DNA from: Pseudozyma flocculosa PF-1
Lineage: Eukaryota > Basidiomycota > Ustilaginomycetes > Ustilaginales > Ustilaginaceae
DNA length: 64,000 nt
Direction of reading: 5' to 3'
Assembly (NCBI RefSeq): GCF_000417875.1
Contig: NW_006920869.1
Coordinates: 613,759 to 677,758, forward strand
Numbering within the stretch: the stretch's first letter is position 1; the number at the start of each line of letters is the position of its first letter. This document shows, one piece after another, positions 45,001 through 56,066 of this stretch. The notes under the pieces are model-generated. The model saw nothing but the letters and a program-made list of their open reading frames with translations, searched no databases and was not told where the DNA came from. The position numbers were made by a program, and so were the translations under genes.

Positions 45001-47262
45001 ATGTCGGAGCTGTTCGACTCGCTCAACTTTCCCAGCACCGGCATCACGTCGTCGCAGTCGTCGCAGCCCTCCACGTCGCGGGTATACTGGCATGCCTCTC
45101 CCTCTCCAGCCTTTCTCAGCACCCGCACCGGCACGCCGTCCAAGGCTCGCGGCGAGCATAAGTCGCCCACGATACCACCCCTATGCACCCAGGCCTTTCT
45201 CGGCGAGCTGAGAAAGGTGTCGGCCGCGGCCACCAGCAGCCACGCCTCATCGTCGCGACCAACCCTCGTCGTCGGCAGTCGGTACGATCCCGCTCTCGGC
45301 TCACCCGTCAGTCCGAAAGCCAGGGGCAAGAGGCGGGCCGATCCCGAAGCGCTCACGATAGACGACGACGGCTCCTCCGACGAGGACGGCGACGGTGGCA
45401 GCGCCAGAGGCAACCGCCTCTTTCTCGGCGAGATCGACGAATCCAGCCCAGAGACGAGGCGGCGGAGAACCATGGATGCTGGGCATACCGGACGCTTGCG
45501 CAAGTCGCCCCTGTCTTCCGCCGACGCCGCCTCGCAGTCCCAACATGCCAGGCAAGGCGGCGAGAGCCTAGACTCGGCGCGGAGAGCGGATGGCGGCCGC
45601 GCCAATGGCAATGCCGACGATGCCATTGGGCGAGGGGCTCAAGACCGGCGCTCCGAACCCGCACGAGATGGCTCGAGCAGCTCAGCATCGGCACGGAGGC
45701 AGCATCGACGGAGCAGGGGCAGCAGCAAGCGCCACAACCCGAGCGTGTGGGTGCAGGGGCTGGGCATAACAAGGTCCGATAGCCCGCGTTCGCTGCTCGC
45801 CCTTCCGCTCGCGGGCGGCGCCCTCGACGAATCAATGGACGGGCCGGTCGCTCCGCAGACAGCTCGGAAGCTGTTTGAGGACCTCAATGCTGTGCTCGAC
45901 GAGAGCTGCAACGCCATTGTCCAGCCACGCGCTGCCCGACCGCCTCGGGACGAGGCCGAGTCAGCAGCCTCGCAGTCCTGCAGCGCCCCCCTCGCAGTCG
46001 GCATCGGCGCTGTCGAGCATGCAAGCAAAGACGTGGTCGATATCGGTAGGCCACACAATGGCGAAGACCCTCATGCGCAGCCTCAAGGGGCGAATCGGAC
46101 TGGGTTCGCCAGAAGCACGTCGCTGCCGGATCGCACACAAGCCGCGATCGATTCTCGCACAACACATGCCGTAGCGCGACGACCTGGCGGAGAGGGTGAC
46201 TCCTCGTCAAGCTTGCCAACCACGTTCGGGCCCCGTCGCGTCCTCAGCGCAGTCAAGTCGCACAGCGATGTCTTTGCCAGCGACTACAGCGACGCAGCAC
46301 ACGAGGAGCGGCGCCGGCAGGTCAGCGAGTTCGCTGCAGCCGCCATTGCTCCCGTAGCTCGCTCTATGGACCCGGCAGCACCACGGCCGTTGTCCAGTCG
46401 GTCCAATCTCCCGCCCCGAGCACCCAGCATACCTCCAAAAGCCTATGCCAAGACCGGCCTCGGTGTGACGAAAGAAGCGGCCGCGGTCGAGCCGCCCCCG
46501 GGCCCGGCGAGAGGGGACGCACGCAACGACAGCCGCCGCAAGCTGGGCACTCGACCTCCGGCCGTGCAGCCGCAACAGCCCATCCTACCATCGACGACCA
46601 TCGACAGAGAACCTGGGAACGTTGACGCTCGCACAGCCGCCACCGAGATCGTCGACCTCACGATGGACGACGAGTTTCCAGACGTGGACTCGGCCTCTTC
46701 GCGCAGCACGTCTCCGCGCAAGTCCCACACCCCTTCACCGACAAAGCAGCGTCAATCGTCTGTTGCGAGCACGACGACGGCACCTGGCCGATCGCGGTCG
46801 ACGGGCAGCACGACGAGGACGGCGCTGGGGATGGGCAAGATCTCGTCCGCCTGTCTATCGCAGGCCCGCCAACCCGGCCTGCCGCGCTCGTCGCAGAGCG
46901 TCCTGGGTTCCCAACGGCCAAAGCGAGCCGTAACGGCTGCGGCCACGTCATCGGTAGCCGGCAGGGTCCTCCAAGCGCCGTCGAGGAGCTCGCCCTCTGC
47001 CCCCTTTCGCCCGCCCGCAAAGACGCGTCTCCAGACCGCCGCCGCAGCTGCGGCGGCGGCATCGTCAACGACCTCCAGTACCGGGGCCTCTCGCACGCCG
47101 TCTCGAGGCAGCGACGCCACGCTGCAGCCTCGCACAAAGCCCCCGCAGCCGCCGCCGGCGCCGGCCGCTAGCAAGGCCCACATCGGATCGGACGACAGCT
47201 TCGGGCTGAGCGATACCGACGACGCGGCCTTTGCCAGCCTGGCTAGCGAGCTTGGCTTCTGA
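45001..47262 (+). CDS. disordered protein with SUMO-interaction motif, unknown function
   Basis: The gene is one exon encoding 753 aa with no family I recognise. The composition is Ser/Arg/Ala/Pro-rich with few hydrophobic blocks, so most of it is probably disordered. Near residue 550 the stretch EIVDLTMDDEFPDVD fits the SUMO-interaction consensus (hydrophobic core followed by acidic residues). A weaker acidic-flanked site is ALTIDDDGSSDED near residue 120. The C-terminus is a compact acidic motif, GSDDSFGLSDTDDAAFASLA then SELGF, that looks like a conserved binding tail. Basic clusters (KARGKRR, RRQHRRSRGSSKRH) could be nuclear localisation signals. A nuclear adaptor in DNA repair or chromatin is a guess. 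The start ATG is well placed after a C-rich leader. Confidence 0.7.
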   Translation: MSELFDSLNFPSTGITSSQSSQPSTSRVYWHASPSPAFLSTRTGTPSKARGEHKSPTIPPLCTQAFLGELRKVSAAATSSHASSSRPTLVVGSRYDPALGSPVSPKARGKRRADPEALTIDDDGSSDEDGDGGSARGNRLFLGEIDESSPETRRRRTMDAGHTGRLRKSPLSSADAASQSQHARQGGESLDSARRADGGRANGNADDAIGRGAQDRRSEPARDGSSSSASARRQHRRSRGSSKRHNPSVWVQGLGITRSDSPRSLLALPLAGGALDESMDGPVAPQTARKLFEDLNAVLDESCNAIVQPRAARPPRDEAESAASQSCSAPLAVGIGAVEHASKDVVDIGRPHNGEDPHAQPQGANRTGFARSTSLPDRTQAAIDSRTTHAVARRPGGEGDSSSSLPTTFGPRRVLSAVKSHSDVFASDYSDAAHEERRRQVSEFAAAAIAPVARSMDPAAPRPLSSRSNLPPRAPSIPPKAYAKTGLGVTKEAAAVEPPPGPARGDARNDSRRKLGTRPPAVQPQQPILPSTTIDREPGNVDARTAATEIVDLTMDDEFPDVDSASSRSTSPRKSHTPSPTKQRQSSVASTTTAPGRSRSTGSTTRTALGMGKISSACLSQARQPGLPRSSQSVLGSQRPKRAVTAAATSSVAGRVLQAPSRSSPSAPFRPPAKTRLQTAAAAAAAASSTTSSTGASRTPSRGSDATLQPRTKPPQPPPAPAASKAHIGSDDSFGLSDTDDAAFASLASELGF

Positions 47263-47558
47263 GCGGCGATCGGGCCCCTCGACCTCATCCCTCCACCACG
47301 CGCTTGTCTCTCTTTGCCCTCGTATCTGCACTTGTCGCCACCCTTGTGTCTGTCCACCTTCCAGACCTTGTCTACCTTGCATCTCACCATTACCCCCTGA
47401 TCCGACCCAGGCGCCCTTGCGGCACGGCACGAGATCAAAAGTCGGAAAGCGTCGATTCAGCGTTGATCGGAGCGCAGTAGCAGGCATAGCCAGCGATGAT
47501 CTGGAAAGCGATCGCAGCCGCGGTGAGGCGAGGGAGGAGGCGGCGCAGCACCAGAAAT

Positions 47559-48764
47559 CTAGGAGAGGTCGGGCTCGTCCTGGATGCCCTTGCGCACCTG
47601 CCGGAGGAGGCTGGCCTGCCAGCCGAGGACCTTTTTGGTCCTGTCGTACTCCTGCACCCTCGAGTCGAAGACGGCGAGGTCTCCGGCCTCGGCGGCCTCG
47701 AGGAGGCTGTGGAGGAATCGGCCTTCCATCGTGGGCGGGAAGGTGGGATCTTGCTGGGCGTAGTAGCCCATCGCGCGTCCTGCCGCGACGTAGTCCTGCA
47801 GACCGTGTGAAGAGGTGGGGACGCCTCGAGGTCAGGTGGGCCCATGATGGAGTGCGTCGGAGGAGGAGGAGGAGGATCAAGGCAAACGTACGGGGATGGC
47901 AAGGTAGCAGAGGCCGGCGTTGAGGTAGTAATCCTTGACGCTGTACCGGGTGAGGTTGCTCTCGAGGCTCATGGCGGCCACCTGCTCCCACCTCTCGATG
48001 GCCTGCGGGAAGCGTCCGAGGTCGGTGGCGATCTGCGCCGCCTCCCTCCAGCATCCGGACGCCGTCCTGTGCCGTCGTGTTGTCGGCCAGGGCAAGAGGA
48101 TCCAGCAGAAGAGGACGAGCGTCAGCATGCGACGTCGCAGCGTGAGGCGACGGGGGAGGGCGGCGTGGGAGCGTCGTGACTCACGCCGAGGCGCCTTCCT
48201 GCGTGTACCACTGCGCCGCCTGCTCGTAGGCCTCGAGCGCCTTTTCCGGGTCGGCAGCGTCGGTCTTGTAGAGCTCTGCAATGGCTTTTTCTCGGTCGGC
48301 CGCCTGGCGGAACCGGCCGCGCTCGATGAGAATCTCTCTTGCCCTGGTGAGTGCGACGACCGCCACTGCAGTTGTCGATGAGTACGGAGAGCGAGCCAAC
48401 AGGCATGTCAGTGGAAGCCGTTAGAGGAGGGAGAGGGGGAGAGCCCCTTAGCACGCCTAGTTCGCCCCGTTGGCCCCTGAGCCCACTCACGCTCTGGCCT
48501 GCTCATCTTGAAGCACTTGTTGGCCTCAAAGAAGGTGTTGGCAGCATAGTCCTTTTCGCCGACCTTGACCTCGGTCTCTGCGGCGCGCATAAAGGCGTTT
48601 CCGGCCTCTTCGAAGCGGTTCTGGATGCGGAACTTGTTGGCGGCGGCCTTGAAGAGCTCGACGGCCTCTTCGAGCTTGCTCTGGGCCGACGAGAACCAGC
48701 CTCCAGAGGCCGAGGCCTTCTTTTCGGCGTTCTTGAGCAGGTCTTCGGCGCTCGAGGTCGACAT
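47559..48764 (-). CDS. SEC17: alpha-SNAP, vesicular fusion protein Sec17
   Basis: Sec17 recruits the NSF ATPase (Sec18) to disassemble SNARE complexes. The exons (minus) are 48764-48491, 48365-48185, 48066-47892 and 47795-47559, joining to 288 aa, close to the yeast length of 292. The TPR-like helices are clear: AEKKASASGGWFSSAQSKLE, LFKAAANKFRIQNRFEEAGN, EVKVGEKDYAANTFFEANKC, ALEAYEQAAQWYTQEGASA, AIERWEQVAAMSLESNL, RYSVKDYYLNAGLCYLAIP. The C-terminal helix (LGWQASLLRQVRKGIQDEPD) and the final DLS match the region that activates NSF, although the leucine near the end is followed directly by serine and stop. Confidence 0.93.
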
Positions 48765-49353
48765 GGCGGACGAGTTGCGGCCTGTCAGAAGATGTGACTG
48801 GGGGAGAGGGTTGCGAGAGGGTCGTTTGTGCGTCTCTGTGGTGCCGTTCGGTGCGAGAGGGGGTCGAGCTGAAGTTGGAGGGAGAGGAGGCGGCGCCGTC
48901 CCCTTGGCACCCTGAAACTCCACTTTGTGGGCCAGCTCGATGGCGGTGCAGCTCCAGGCAGGCCAGTGCGCCCGTCCCTCCTGACCTGGCTCGGAACCGA
49001 AAAAGGAGACCTCGAGTTGTCGGGCCCGGGCTGACTTGAAGCCGCTGCCGCCAGGAGGCAAGGTGGAGCCAGGCCCGGCCATCGGGGTCCGCCCGGCAGC
49101 TTCCCCGCACGCCACACTGGGCGCGGGCCGCGAACCCCTACTGCTCCTCGGCTCAATCAACCTGCCTGGCCGCCTGGCCCTTTGAACATCGGCGATCTTC
49201 AAAGGCTTTCCTCCCCTGCCAGTTGTACCCCTTGCTCCTCCTCACCACCTGGCTTTCCATCTCCCTCTTGCTTCTGCGGCACTCTCATACTCTCGCGCCC
49301 GACAGACAGACAGACAGACAGACAGAGACAGGATACTGATCATCACACCCGAG
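48765..49353. promoter_or_regulatory. divergent promoter, Sec17 and a secreted protein
   Basis: About 590 bases between head-to-head genes. CCTGGCCGCCTGGCCC at about 49163-49178 belongs to the CCTGG-rich words seen in other spacers. A CAGA repeat ends the region. Confidence 0.5.
49301..49325. repeat. CAGA tetranucleotide repeat
   Basis: About six copies of GACA/CAGA lie in the presumed 5' leader, 29 bases before the ATG at 49354. Confidence 0.9.
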
Positions 49354-50457
49354 ATGCAGCTCACATCACGGCTGTGGGCGCTGCTGGCCTTCTCGACGCT
49401 CCTGTCCGCCGGCCATATCGGCGCCCTCCCATCTGCATCTTCCTCCCCGCTCGCCGCCTCGTCCTTCCCGCCGGTCGCCTTGGACGCCAACATTACGCCA
49501 AAAGACCTCGAGGTGTACAACCAGGGCTTCGACGAGGACGCCGTCTTCCGCGCCTCTGACCTCGACGACGGAGACGGCACGGGCGACCCAAAGCAGCCCG
49601 GTTGGGTCGACCCACGTAAGAATGGCGGCAGCATGCTCGACCTCGTCGGCAACGGCCTACGTGAACCCATCAACGTCATCATCTCGGGCCGCTCTGACCC
49701 CCACGTCCTCTCCGACGCCGGCCTAAAGGACTACGTGCGCACCATTGGCTTCTCGTTCGAGTGCCTCAACCTGCACATGGGCAACCTCCAACGGGCCGAC
49801 CTCGGCGACGGCAAAGGCTGGAGGCCAGAGATGTTCGAGTACCGCGAGACGCAGTGGCCCGGCGCCCCCGGACGCTGGGTGGGCGCGTGCTGGGAGAGCC
49901 TGTACGGCGGCAACCACTTCCGCGCCTGGAAACAGAACGGCACCCTGGCCAACACGGGCGCCTGGTTCCTCGCCGTGTCCAAGGAAAAGAACCTCAAGTA
50001 CCACCACACCATCGACAAGGACGGCTACAACCTCGGCCGCGACCTCCTCGTCGAGGCCGCGCAGCGCGGTGGAAAGTGGCAGAACTGGCGCTGGAAGGCC
50101 AACGTCGAGTGGGCCGATGACCTCCTGCAGAAGGGCCGGCGAGGTGAGTGTGTTTGTTCTTGGTCGTCGACGTCGCCGTCTTCTCGGGCCCCCGAGATAC
50201 CATGAACAGGTGGAGCTGAACGCAGGTGCCACGGGCTCATTCTCCGCCTGGTCCCGCTCTCGACAGGCATCAACCACAACATCCCGCAGGACGGCCGCAC
50301 CGCCATCTTGACCGTCTACCGGGTGATTGACTCGCCCGTCACGTCTCCGGGACGCTGGCTCGCGCTCTCGTCGTCCTTGAACGCGTTTGCTATGTGGATC
50401 ACCGAGACGGTCGAAAAGGCCATCCAGGGGCTAGGCCTGGCGCCTGCCTCTCTGTGA
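49354..50457 (+). CDS. conserved secreted protein of unknown function
   Basis: The exons are 49354-50143 and 50267-50457, giving 326 aa. A signal peptide (LWALLAFSTLLSAGHIGALP) is clear. The mature part contains GGSMLDLVGNGLREPINVII, TIGFSFECLNLHMGN, FRAWKQNGTLANTGAWFLAV and KDGYNLGRDLLVEAA. I recall this combination (a deeply conserved fungal protein with an N-terminal signal, a GNHFR-WKQNG box and a GYNxGRD box) from uncharacterised basidiomycete and ascomycete proteins, without an assigned activity. Cysteines are few (two or three), so it is not a small cysteine-rich effector. It may be a cell-surface or lumenal protein. Confidence 0.85.
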
Positions 50458-51115
50458 TCACCGGCTCACGCATGTCGAAACCTGCACGACCCTACTTGAC
50501 GACTCACGTACGTTTCCGCCGCTCGATGATGCCTGTCTATTCATGCCCGCACCTACATACCGACCCTCGACCCCGCACGCCGCCGCCTCTTCATTCAGTT
50601 GTTCTCCCCACCCTGCGCATCCGCCGACCTGTAGATCCAGCCCTCTTCCCGTGCCTCTTGTATCTTTATCGTCCTCCTTCGCCACCTCCTCGCATTGACG
50701 ACAGCCTCGCCCTACTTCACAGGCCATAAATTGGACGATGTCGCACAGCCTGCTTCAGTGGAGAGAAATGCGGTTTCGACGTGGCAGTCTGGGGGAATCG
50801 GGCACGACGGGGGTGCCGGTGGTGGTTCAAGTCGCTCGTAAGCGGGGTAAGGTACAGAAGGAGCAACATTGGAGGATGCGAGACATGCCGGGACAGTGCG
50901 AGGTGACGAGAGTGGACCGGAGAGGTATGTAACAGAGGGGATGGGCTGAACTGGGATGGGGGGGAGGGGAATGCTGAAGTGCCCTACGAGGGGTAACAAT
51001 GTCGAAGAAAAGACGAGGGCGCTGCGTTGCAAGGCCTTGCGCTGGAGTGCACGCCAACGTTTCGGAAGCCATGCTTTTGGAAGAGAAGGCTTAAAGGGTC
51101 GCTGCGGTGAACGCT
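50458..51115. other. convergent spacer
   Basis: About 660 bases between the stops of two convergent genes with no supportable gene. Confidence 0.5.
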
Positions 51116-52267
51116 CTACTGGGCCTTGGCTGCCTTGGCGGCGGCGGCATGGGCGGCCTTCTTCTTGTAGGACCTGATGTAGAACGACACAAACAGGTAG
51201 ATGAGGGGCAGGAGGTAGGTGACGTTGAGGGCGACGGCGAAGGCCTGTCCCGAGGTGGCGACGCACGACACCTTGTTGTCGGCGCCGGCGCTCTGGGTGA
51301 GGGAGCGGAGGATGACGGCGGCGGCCTCCTTGGTGTTGGACGCAATGCCGGTGCTCGAGCTGAGGGCGGCGGCGAGCGCGGTGGCGTTGTACGAGGTGCC
51401 GTCAAAGGCCGAGGTGCCGAGCGAGGCGGGCGCCTTGCTGGCCAGGTCGTGCTCGGTGGCCGTCACGAGGACGCGGCCGGGCGAGGGCAGCGCACCCTGC
51501 GGGTAGGCGAGCGGGTTGTAGCGGATGAAGAGGTAGGCGGCCGCCAGCTGGACGCCGACGACGAGCTGCGTGATCTGGATCGTCGTCATCGAGCGCTTGA
51601 GGCCGCCGGTGAAGGGGAGCTTGAGCGCCGTCATCGAGTAGTAGGTGTACATGAGCGAGTGGACGAGCGAGTTGAAGGAGAGGAAGAGGAAGACGGCGCT
51701 GGCGCTGTAGCGGTAGGCGGCCCACATGCAGGCCATGGCGCCGGCGTGGTGGTAGCTCTGGAGGTTGCTGACGGGCTTGCCCTTGAGGATCAGGATGACC
51801 GAGTCGACGATCTCGTAGTACTTGCTGATGTAGAAGAGCCAGACGTAGAAGCCGAGGCCGGAGCGGCTGGCGTCGTGGATGGGGACGGTGCAGTAGGCGT
51901 TGACGAGGCCCTCGGCGCCTCCGGAGAGGACGGACCTGCCAAAGTAGGAGCCGAGGCGCGCGGCGACGTTGACAAACGTCCAGGCGCTGTAGACGGCCAG
52001 GAGGATGTTGTGGCCGAGCACGGCCTGGCTAAGGCCGTAGCTGTTCTTGATCAGGTCGGCGGGCTTGGGCTTGTTGGCGCCAAAGCGGCTGTTGGTGGCG
52101 TGCGTGGCCACCAGGTAGACGGCGGCTACGGTGATGGGAGTCCAGGCCGAGAGCGAGGCCTGGAAGATCCACTCGGGGACGGCGAGGCCCTCGGGCTTGG
52201 CCGGGTAGGGCTGGTCCCGGATGTTCTGCCACGCCGAAAGGCCGGGGATGTCGAGTGCGTAGGGCAT
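51116..52267 (-). CDS. ELO-family fatty acid elongase (QxxHH type)
   Basis: This condensing enzyme in the ER adds two carbons to acyl-CoA. It is one exon, 383 aa, starting at the ATG at 52267. The histidine box reads Q170-S-Y-H173-H174 followed by AGAM. Most yeast elongases have HxxHH there; QxxHH with AGAM is known from polyunsaturated fatty acid elongases such as Mortierella GLELO. Further family blocks are KYYEIVDSVILILKGKPVSN, FNSLVHSLMYTYYSMTAL and TTIQITQLVVG. There are about seven hydrophobic segments. The C-terminus is Lys/Ala-rich (KKKAAHAAAAKAAKAQ), a possible ER-retention tail. A loop of about 70 Ser/Ala/Thr-rich residues precedes the last membrane segment. Confidence 0.9.
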   Translation of the reverse strand: MPYALDIPGLSAWQNIRDQPYPAKPEGLAVPEWIFQASLSAWTPITVAAVYLVATHATNSRFGANKPKPADLIKNSYGLSQAVLGHNILLAVYSAWTFVNVAARLGSYFGRSVLSGGAEGLVNAYCTVPIHDASRSGLGFYVWLFYISKYYEIVDSVILILKGKPVSNLQSYHHAGAMACMWAAYRYSASAVFLFLSFNSLVHSLMYTYYSMTALKLPFTGGLKRSMTTIQITQLVVGVQLAAAYLFIRYNPLAYPQGALPSPGRVLVTATEHDLASKAPASLGTSAFDGTSYNATALAAALSSSTGIASNTKEAAAVILRSLTQSAGADNKVSCVATSGQAFAVALNVTYLLPLIYLFVSFYIRSYKKKAAHAAAAKAAKAQ

Positions 52268-53738
52268 GCTGGGTGAAAGGTGCTCAGCGAGAGGGAGGAT
52301 GGTGTAGGGAGGAGTGCTGCGGGTAAGGTCAGAGGGATTGCCTCGCTGCAACGGCCTCCTATGCCATGGTTAAGTACATTTCGCGTCGGGGAGGGCCACC
52401 TCATGACTACTGCTGCGTTTTTTTTTTTTCGCTTTTCCCCCCTTTCCCCGCTCCGCCACATCTTGGTGGCAATCAGGCGGGCGCGAGAGCGGGGCGTAGC
52501 GCCGACGAGGTCTTGGCTCGTGACATCTGCCAGATTCCATGTTGCTGGGCGGCCTGGCGGGTGGGGAGGGGGGCCCTCTTGGCCTGCCTGTGCCCGCGCT
52601 CGGACGCGCCTGCGTTTCGCATGAGGGTTTGCGCTCTCCCCAAAAAATTTGGGCGCGAGTCGCCGCCGCCGTCTTCGACAGCTGGAGAGAGGCCCGCGCG
52701 GGCAGGCCACACGCTGTCTGCACGCGAGCGAGGGCCGGCAAACGCCGCCAGGCCTGGGGCTTCGGTCCGTTCCGAATTCGGGTTCGCCACACGAGCAGGT
52801 GGCGCCAAAGTGGGCGATCGGCACTGCATCGGCGGTCACTCATCCTCGACTCGGTTGCCCGATTCGGTCAAAGCGGCGGACGGTGGACTTAGCGAGCCAA
52901 CGCGACCAGAAGTTTGGGGCGGCTATTCCAGTCGCCGCATCGTCTGGAGGCCTACACGCTGCAGCTCCCTCAGTACGTACGTAGGTACCTAGCCTGCTGC
53001 CTGCGTATCACATGTCTAGGACCGAGAGACGGCCCTCGTCGAGCCGGTGTCTGCTCACAACTCAGCTTCGTGGCCAGCAACAGCAGGCTCACCGGCTCGA
53101 CAGATACCGAGCGCACCGATGAACCGGGACGGCCCGGATCCGTCGGGTTTCCCTGTCTGCTCCGACATGGCGCACTTTCTGGACGTGGTGGAGCGTGTCC
53201 AAGGCCGTATAAGCAGGCCTGGGGCCCCCTGTTGCTCTGACAGTCCAGCAAACCCCCTGCCTTCTCCACCCAACGTCTGCGCTCCTACATCACCACCATC
53301 ACGCGACGACACGTTCCTGCGACGCCGACACGTGGGACCCTTGTGGCGTTCCAGGACGGCGCGTCCACCCCCGACGTATCAATGCCGCGACACGGACGAT
53401 GATCTTCGAGCATGCGCCACCACTCAGCCAGGCCGCCAAGCCGAGCTTTTTCGATATCCGACTCACTCGCACATCATCACGATCCGCAATGCAGCTGGCC
53501 GAGACACTGATGGATTGCGTAGGGACAAACAAAGTACAAGGGGAAACAAGTCGAGGGATGATGGAAACGGACCCTGAGACGTATCATGGTCTGGCGCTCG
53601 CTCTGGAGCGGAGCGAAACAGTGAGTAAGCAGGGGCGCGCGAGTACGCGCAGAGACGACCGGAGGCTCGAGGACGGGTGATCCAGGCTCTTGTCTAGCGG
53701 AGGCCATTTTGGGACGACACCGTGGCCGACACGGCGGT
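52268..53738. promoter_or_regulatory. upstream region of the elongase, gene-free
   Basis: About 1.5 kb with no supportable gene. It holds a 12-T run at 52418-52429, GTAC palindromes near 52974-52990 (ACGTACGTAGGTACCTAG), and a plus-strand TATAAG at 53208 followed by C-rich DNA that looks like a promoter with no recognisable reading frame behind it. Confidence 0.45.
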
Positions 53739-55701
53739 CTACTGCCTGGTCGAGGTGCCCTCGAGGGTAAAGTCGCGGGCGCTGTCGGGCACACTGAGGA
53801 CTCGGAGAGAGTTGGTGTGGCCCTGGCCGCCGCGCCAGCCCTGGAGGGCGATGACGGTGTCGCCCTTTTCAATGATGCCGAGCGCGAGCGCCTCGGCGAG
53901 GCCGTACTTGATGCGGTTGTCGACATCCTCCTGCCACTTGGAGTTGTTGTCGGGGCGCGGGTGCGGGTAGAGGAAGGGGTAGCAGCCGCGGTAGAGGTGG
54001 ACGTCGCGTGCCGTGTGCGGGTCGCGGGTGATGGTGAGGATGGGGCAGCTGGGACGGTACTTGCTGACCAGGCGCGCCGTAGTGCCGCTGGTCGACATGA
54101 GCAGGATGGCGCCGGCGTGCTGCTCGAGCGAGGCGGCGACGGCGGCCATGGCGATCGTCTCGTTGGTGTCGGTGGGGACCTGGGTGAGGCTGCGCATCTC
54201 GTTGAAAAGGGGAGTGTACGAGATGCTCTGCTCGGCGAGGTACGCCGTCTCGGCCATCATCCTGACGGCCTCGACGGGGTAGGCACCCTTGGCCGTCTCG
54301 CCGGAGAGCATGACGCAGTCGGCGCCATCGAGGACGGCGTTGGCAACGTCCGACACCTCGGCGCGGGTGGGGCGGTTGTTCACAATCATCGACTCGAGCA
54401 TCTGGGTGGCGCAGATGACGGGCTTGCCGGCAATGTTGCACTTGGCGATCATCATCTTCTGCGCCATAAAGACCTGGGGCGCGGGGATCTCGATACCGAG
54501 GTCACCACGGGCGACCATGATGCCGTCCGACTCCTTGAGGATCTCGTCAAAGTTCTGGACGCCCTGGTGGTTCTCGACCTTGGAGATGATCTTGATGTGG
54601 GCACCCTTCTCGCCGAGGATCTCGCGAATAGTGCGGACGTCGCTGCCGCGTCGGATGAACGAGGCAAAGACCATGTCGAGGTCCTGCTCGACGGCAAAGA
54701 GGAGGTCCTTGCGGTCCTTGTCCGAGATGGCGGGCAGGTCGACGTCGGTCAGGGGAAGGTTGACACCCTTCTTGGACGAGAGGACGCCGTTGTTGGCGGC
54801 GCGGACCTTGACGAGCTTCTCGCTCTCGATGGCGGTAACCTCGAGAGAGAGGATACCGTCGTCGACGTAGATGGTGCGGCCAACCTCGACCTTCTTGGCA
54901 AGGTTCGGGTAGTCGATGTAGAGGTATTCGAGGCTGCACTTCTCGGCGTAGGCATCGTCGGTGGTGACGTAGAACTCGTGGCCCATCTGGATCTTCTGGT
55001 CCTCGCCGTTGATCATGACGCCAGTTCGCATCTCAGGTCCCTTCTATTGGTTTGAAGAAGCCCGAATCGAGCGGGCAGAAGCCATGAGACACCAAACACC
55101 TTGTCAGTGCTTGGTTCCCCTTCGTGGTGATGCAGCCGTCTTCTCCCTCCCCGAACGAAACTCACAGTGTCGAGAGCAATGGCAAGGGGACGGCCGGGGG
55201 CCTGGGCGACGACTGCCCGGGCGTTGTCAATGACCGACTGGAAGTACTCGTGCGAACCGTGCGAGGCGTTGAGTCGGACTAGAGGGTGGCGAGAAGCGAA
55301 GCAGGCGCATAGCGCGGGCACACAGGGCGAGTCAGGACCCCGTTCCGCTGCGAGTAGCGAACTCGACTGGAAGCAGAGGAAGAGTCTCACCAATGTTCAT
55401 GCCCGCCTTGCGGAGAGCACCGAGCATCTCGACATTGTTGGTCTTGGGACCAATGGTCGAGATGATCGAGCTGCGATGCGGAGCGTCAAGGTGGTCGGGG
55501 ACGGGCCAGCTCAATGTCAGTCGACGATGCCCTCCTTCGGGCTAGCAGGTAGCGCCGTAGCAGCTCGATGGCGAGCTCCTCGTCCACATGCTCCTACGGC
55601 ACTCACGTCTTGCGAAAGAACTTGTTGTCGACGCCGTGCTCGAGAGGGTTGAGCGAGGCGAGCCACTCGAGCTGGGTCTTGGCAATGGGCGAGTAGATCA
55701 T
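53739..55701 (-). CDS. PYK1: pyruvate kinase
   Basis: Pyruvate kinase makes pyruvate and ATP from phosphoenolpyruvate and ADP in the last step of glycolysis. The exons (minus) are 55701-55607, 55470-55391, 55278-55166 and 55043-53739, joining to 530 aa. Exon 2 gives [20 protein letters not shown], exon 3 [14 protein letters not shown] with the substrate-binding arginine and asparagine, exon 4 KGPEMRTG. The active-site signature [20 protein letters not shown] and [12 protein letters not shown] with the metal-binding acidic residues are intact, as is [16 protein letters not shown]. The three introns sit in the first 100 codons. The gene diverges from a secreted protein gene. Confidence 0.97.
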
Positions 55702-56027
55702 GTTGGCGGAGAGGCGGGCGGAAGGAGGGTGGTGTTGGTGGTGGGAGTGGTGGTGGTGTGCAGAGACGGGAGGCAGATGAAGTGCGGAGGGAGGTGGTCA
55801 GGCCAGAGGAGGGGTGTGCGCAGGGCCCTCGAGCTGGCTCCCAGCCTGGCTCTGCCTCGTAGCCAGCTCGTAGCTATCCTGCCGAATCATGACCGACGGG
55901 CGGCCTGGCAGCCGTCGGCCACCTGCCTGCTCGCTGCTCGCTGCTCTGAGCCCAGTTGAGAGAGTTCCGCCGCGCCACACACGCGCGCCCCGCCAGAAGA
56001 GAGAAGAGGCAGGGCGGTCAGCCCTGG

Positions 56028-56066
<39 letters not shown>
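56028..56066. repeat. GCCT tetranucleotide repeat
   Basis: About nine copies of GCCT lie in the upstream region of pyruvate kinase. Confidence 0.85.

Noticed and set aside
51107..52276. 389-codon plus-strand frame
   Set aside because: It is antisense to the elongase, rich in Gly/Val/Asp/Glu as expected of an antisense shadow.
53709..55055. 448-codon plus-strand frame
   Set aside because: It is the exact antisense of pyruvate kinase exon 4. GC-rich third positions keep the opposite strand open.
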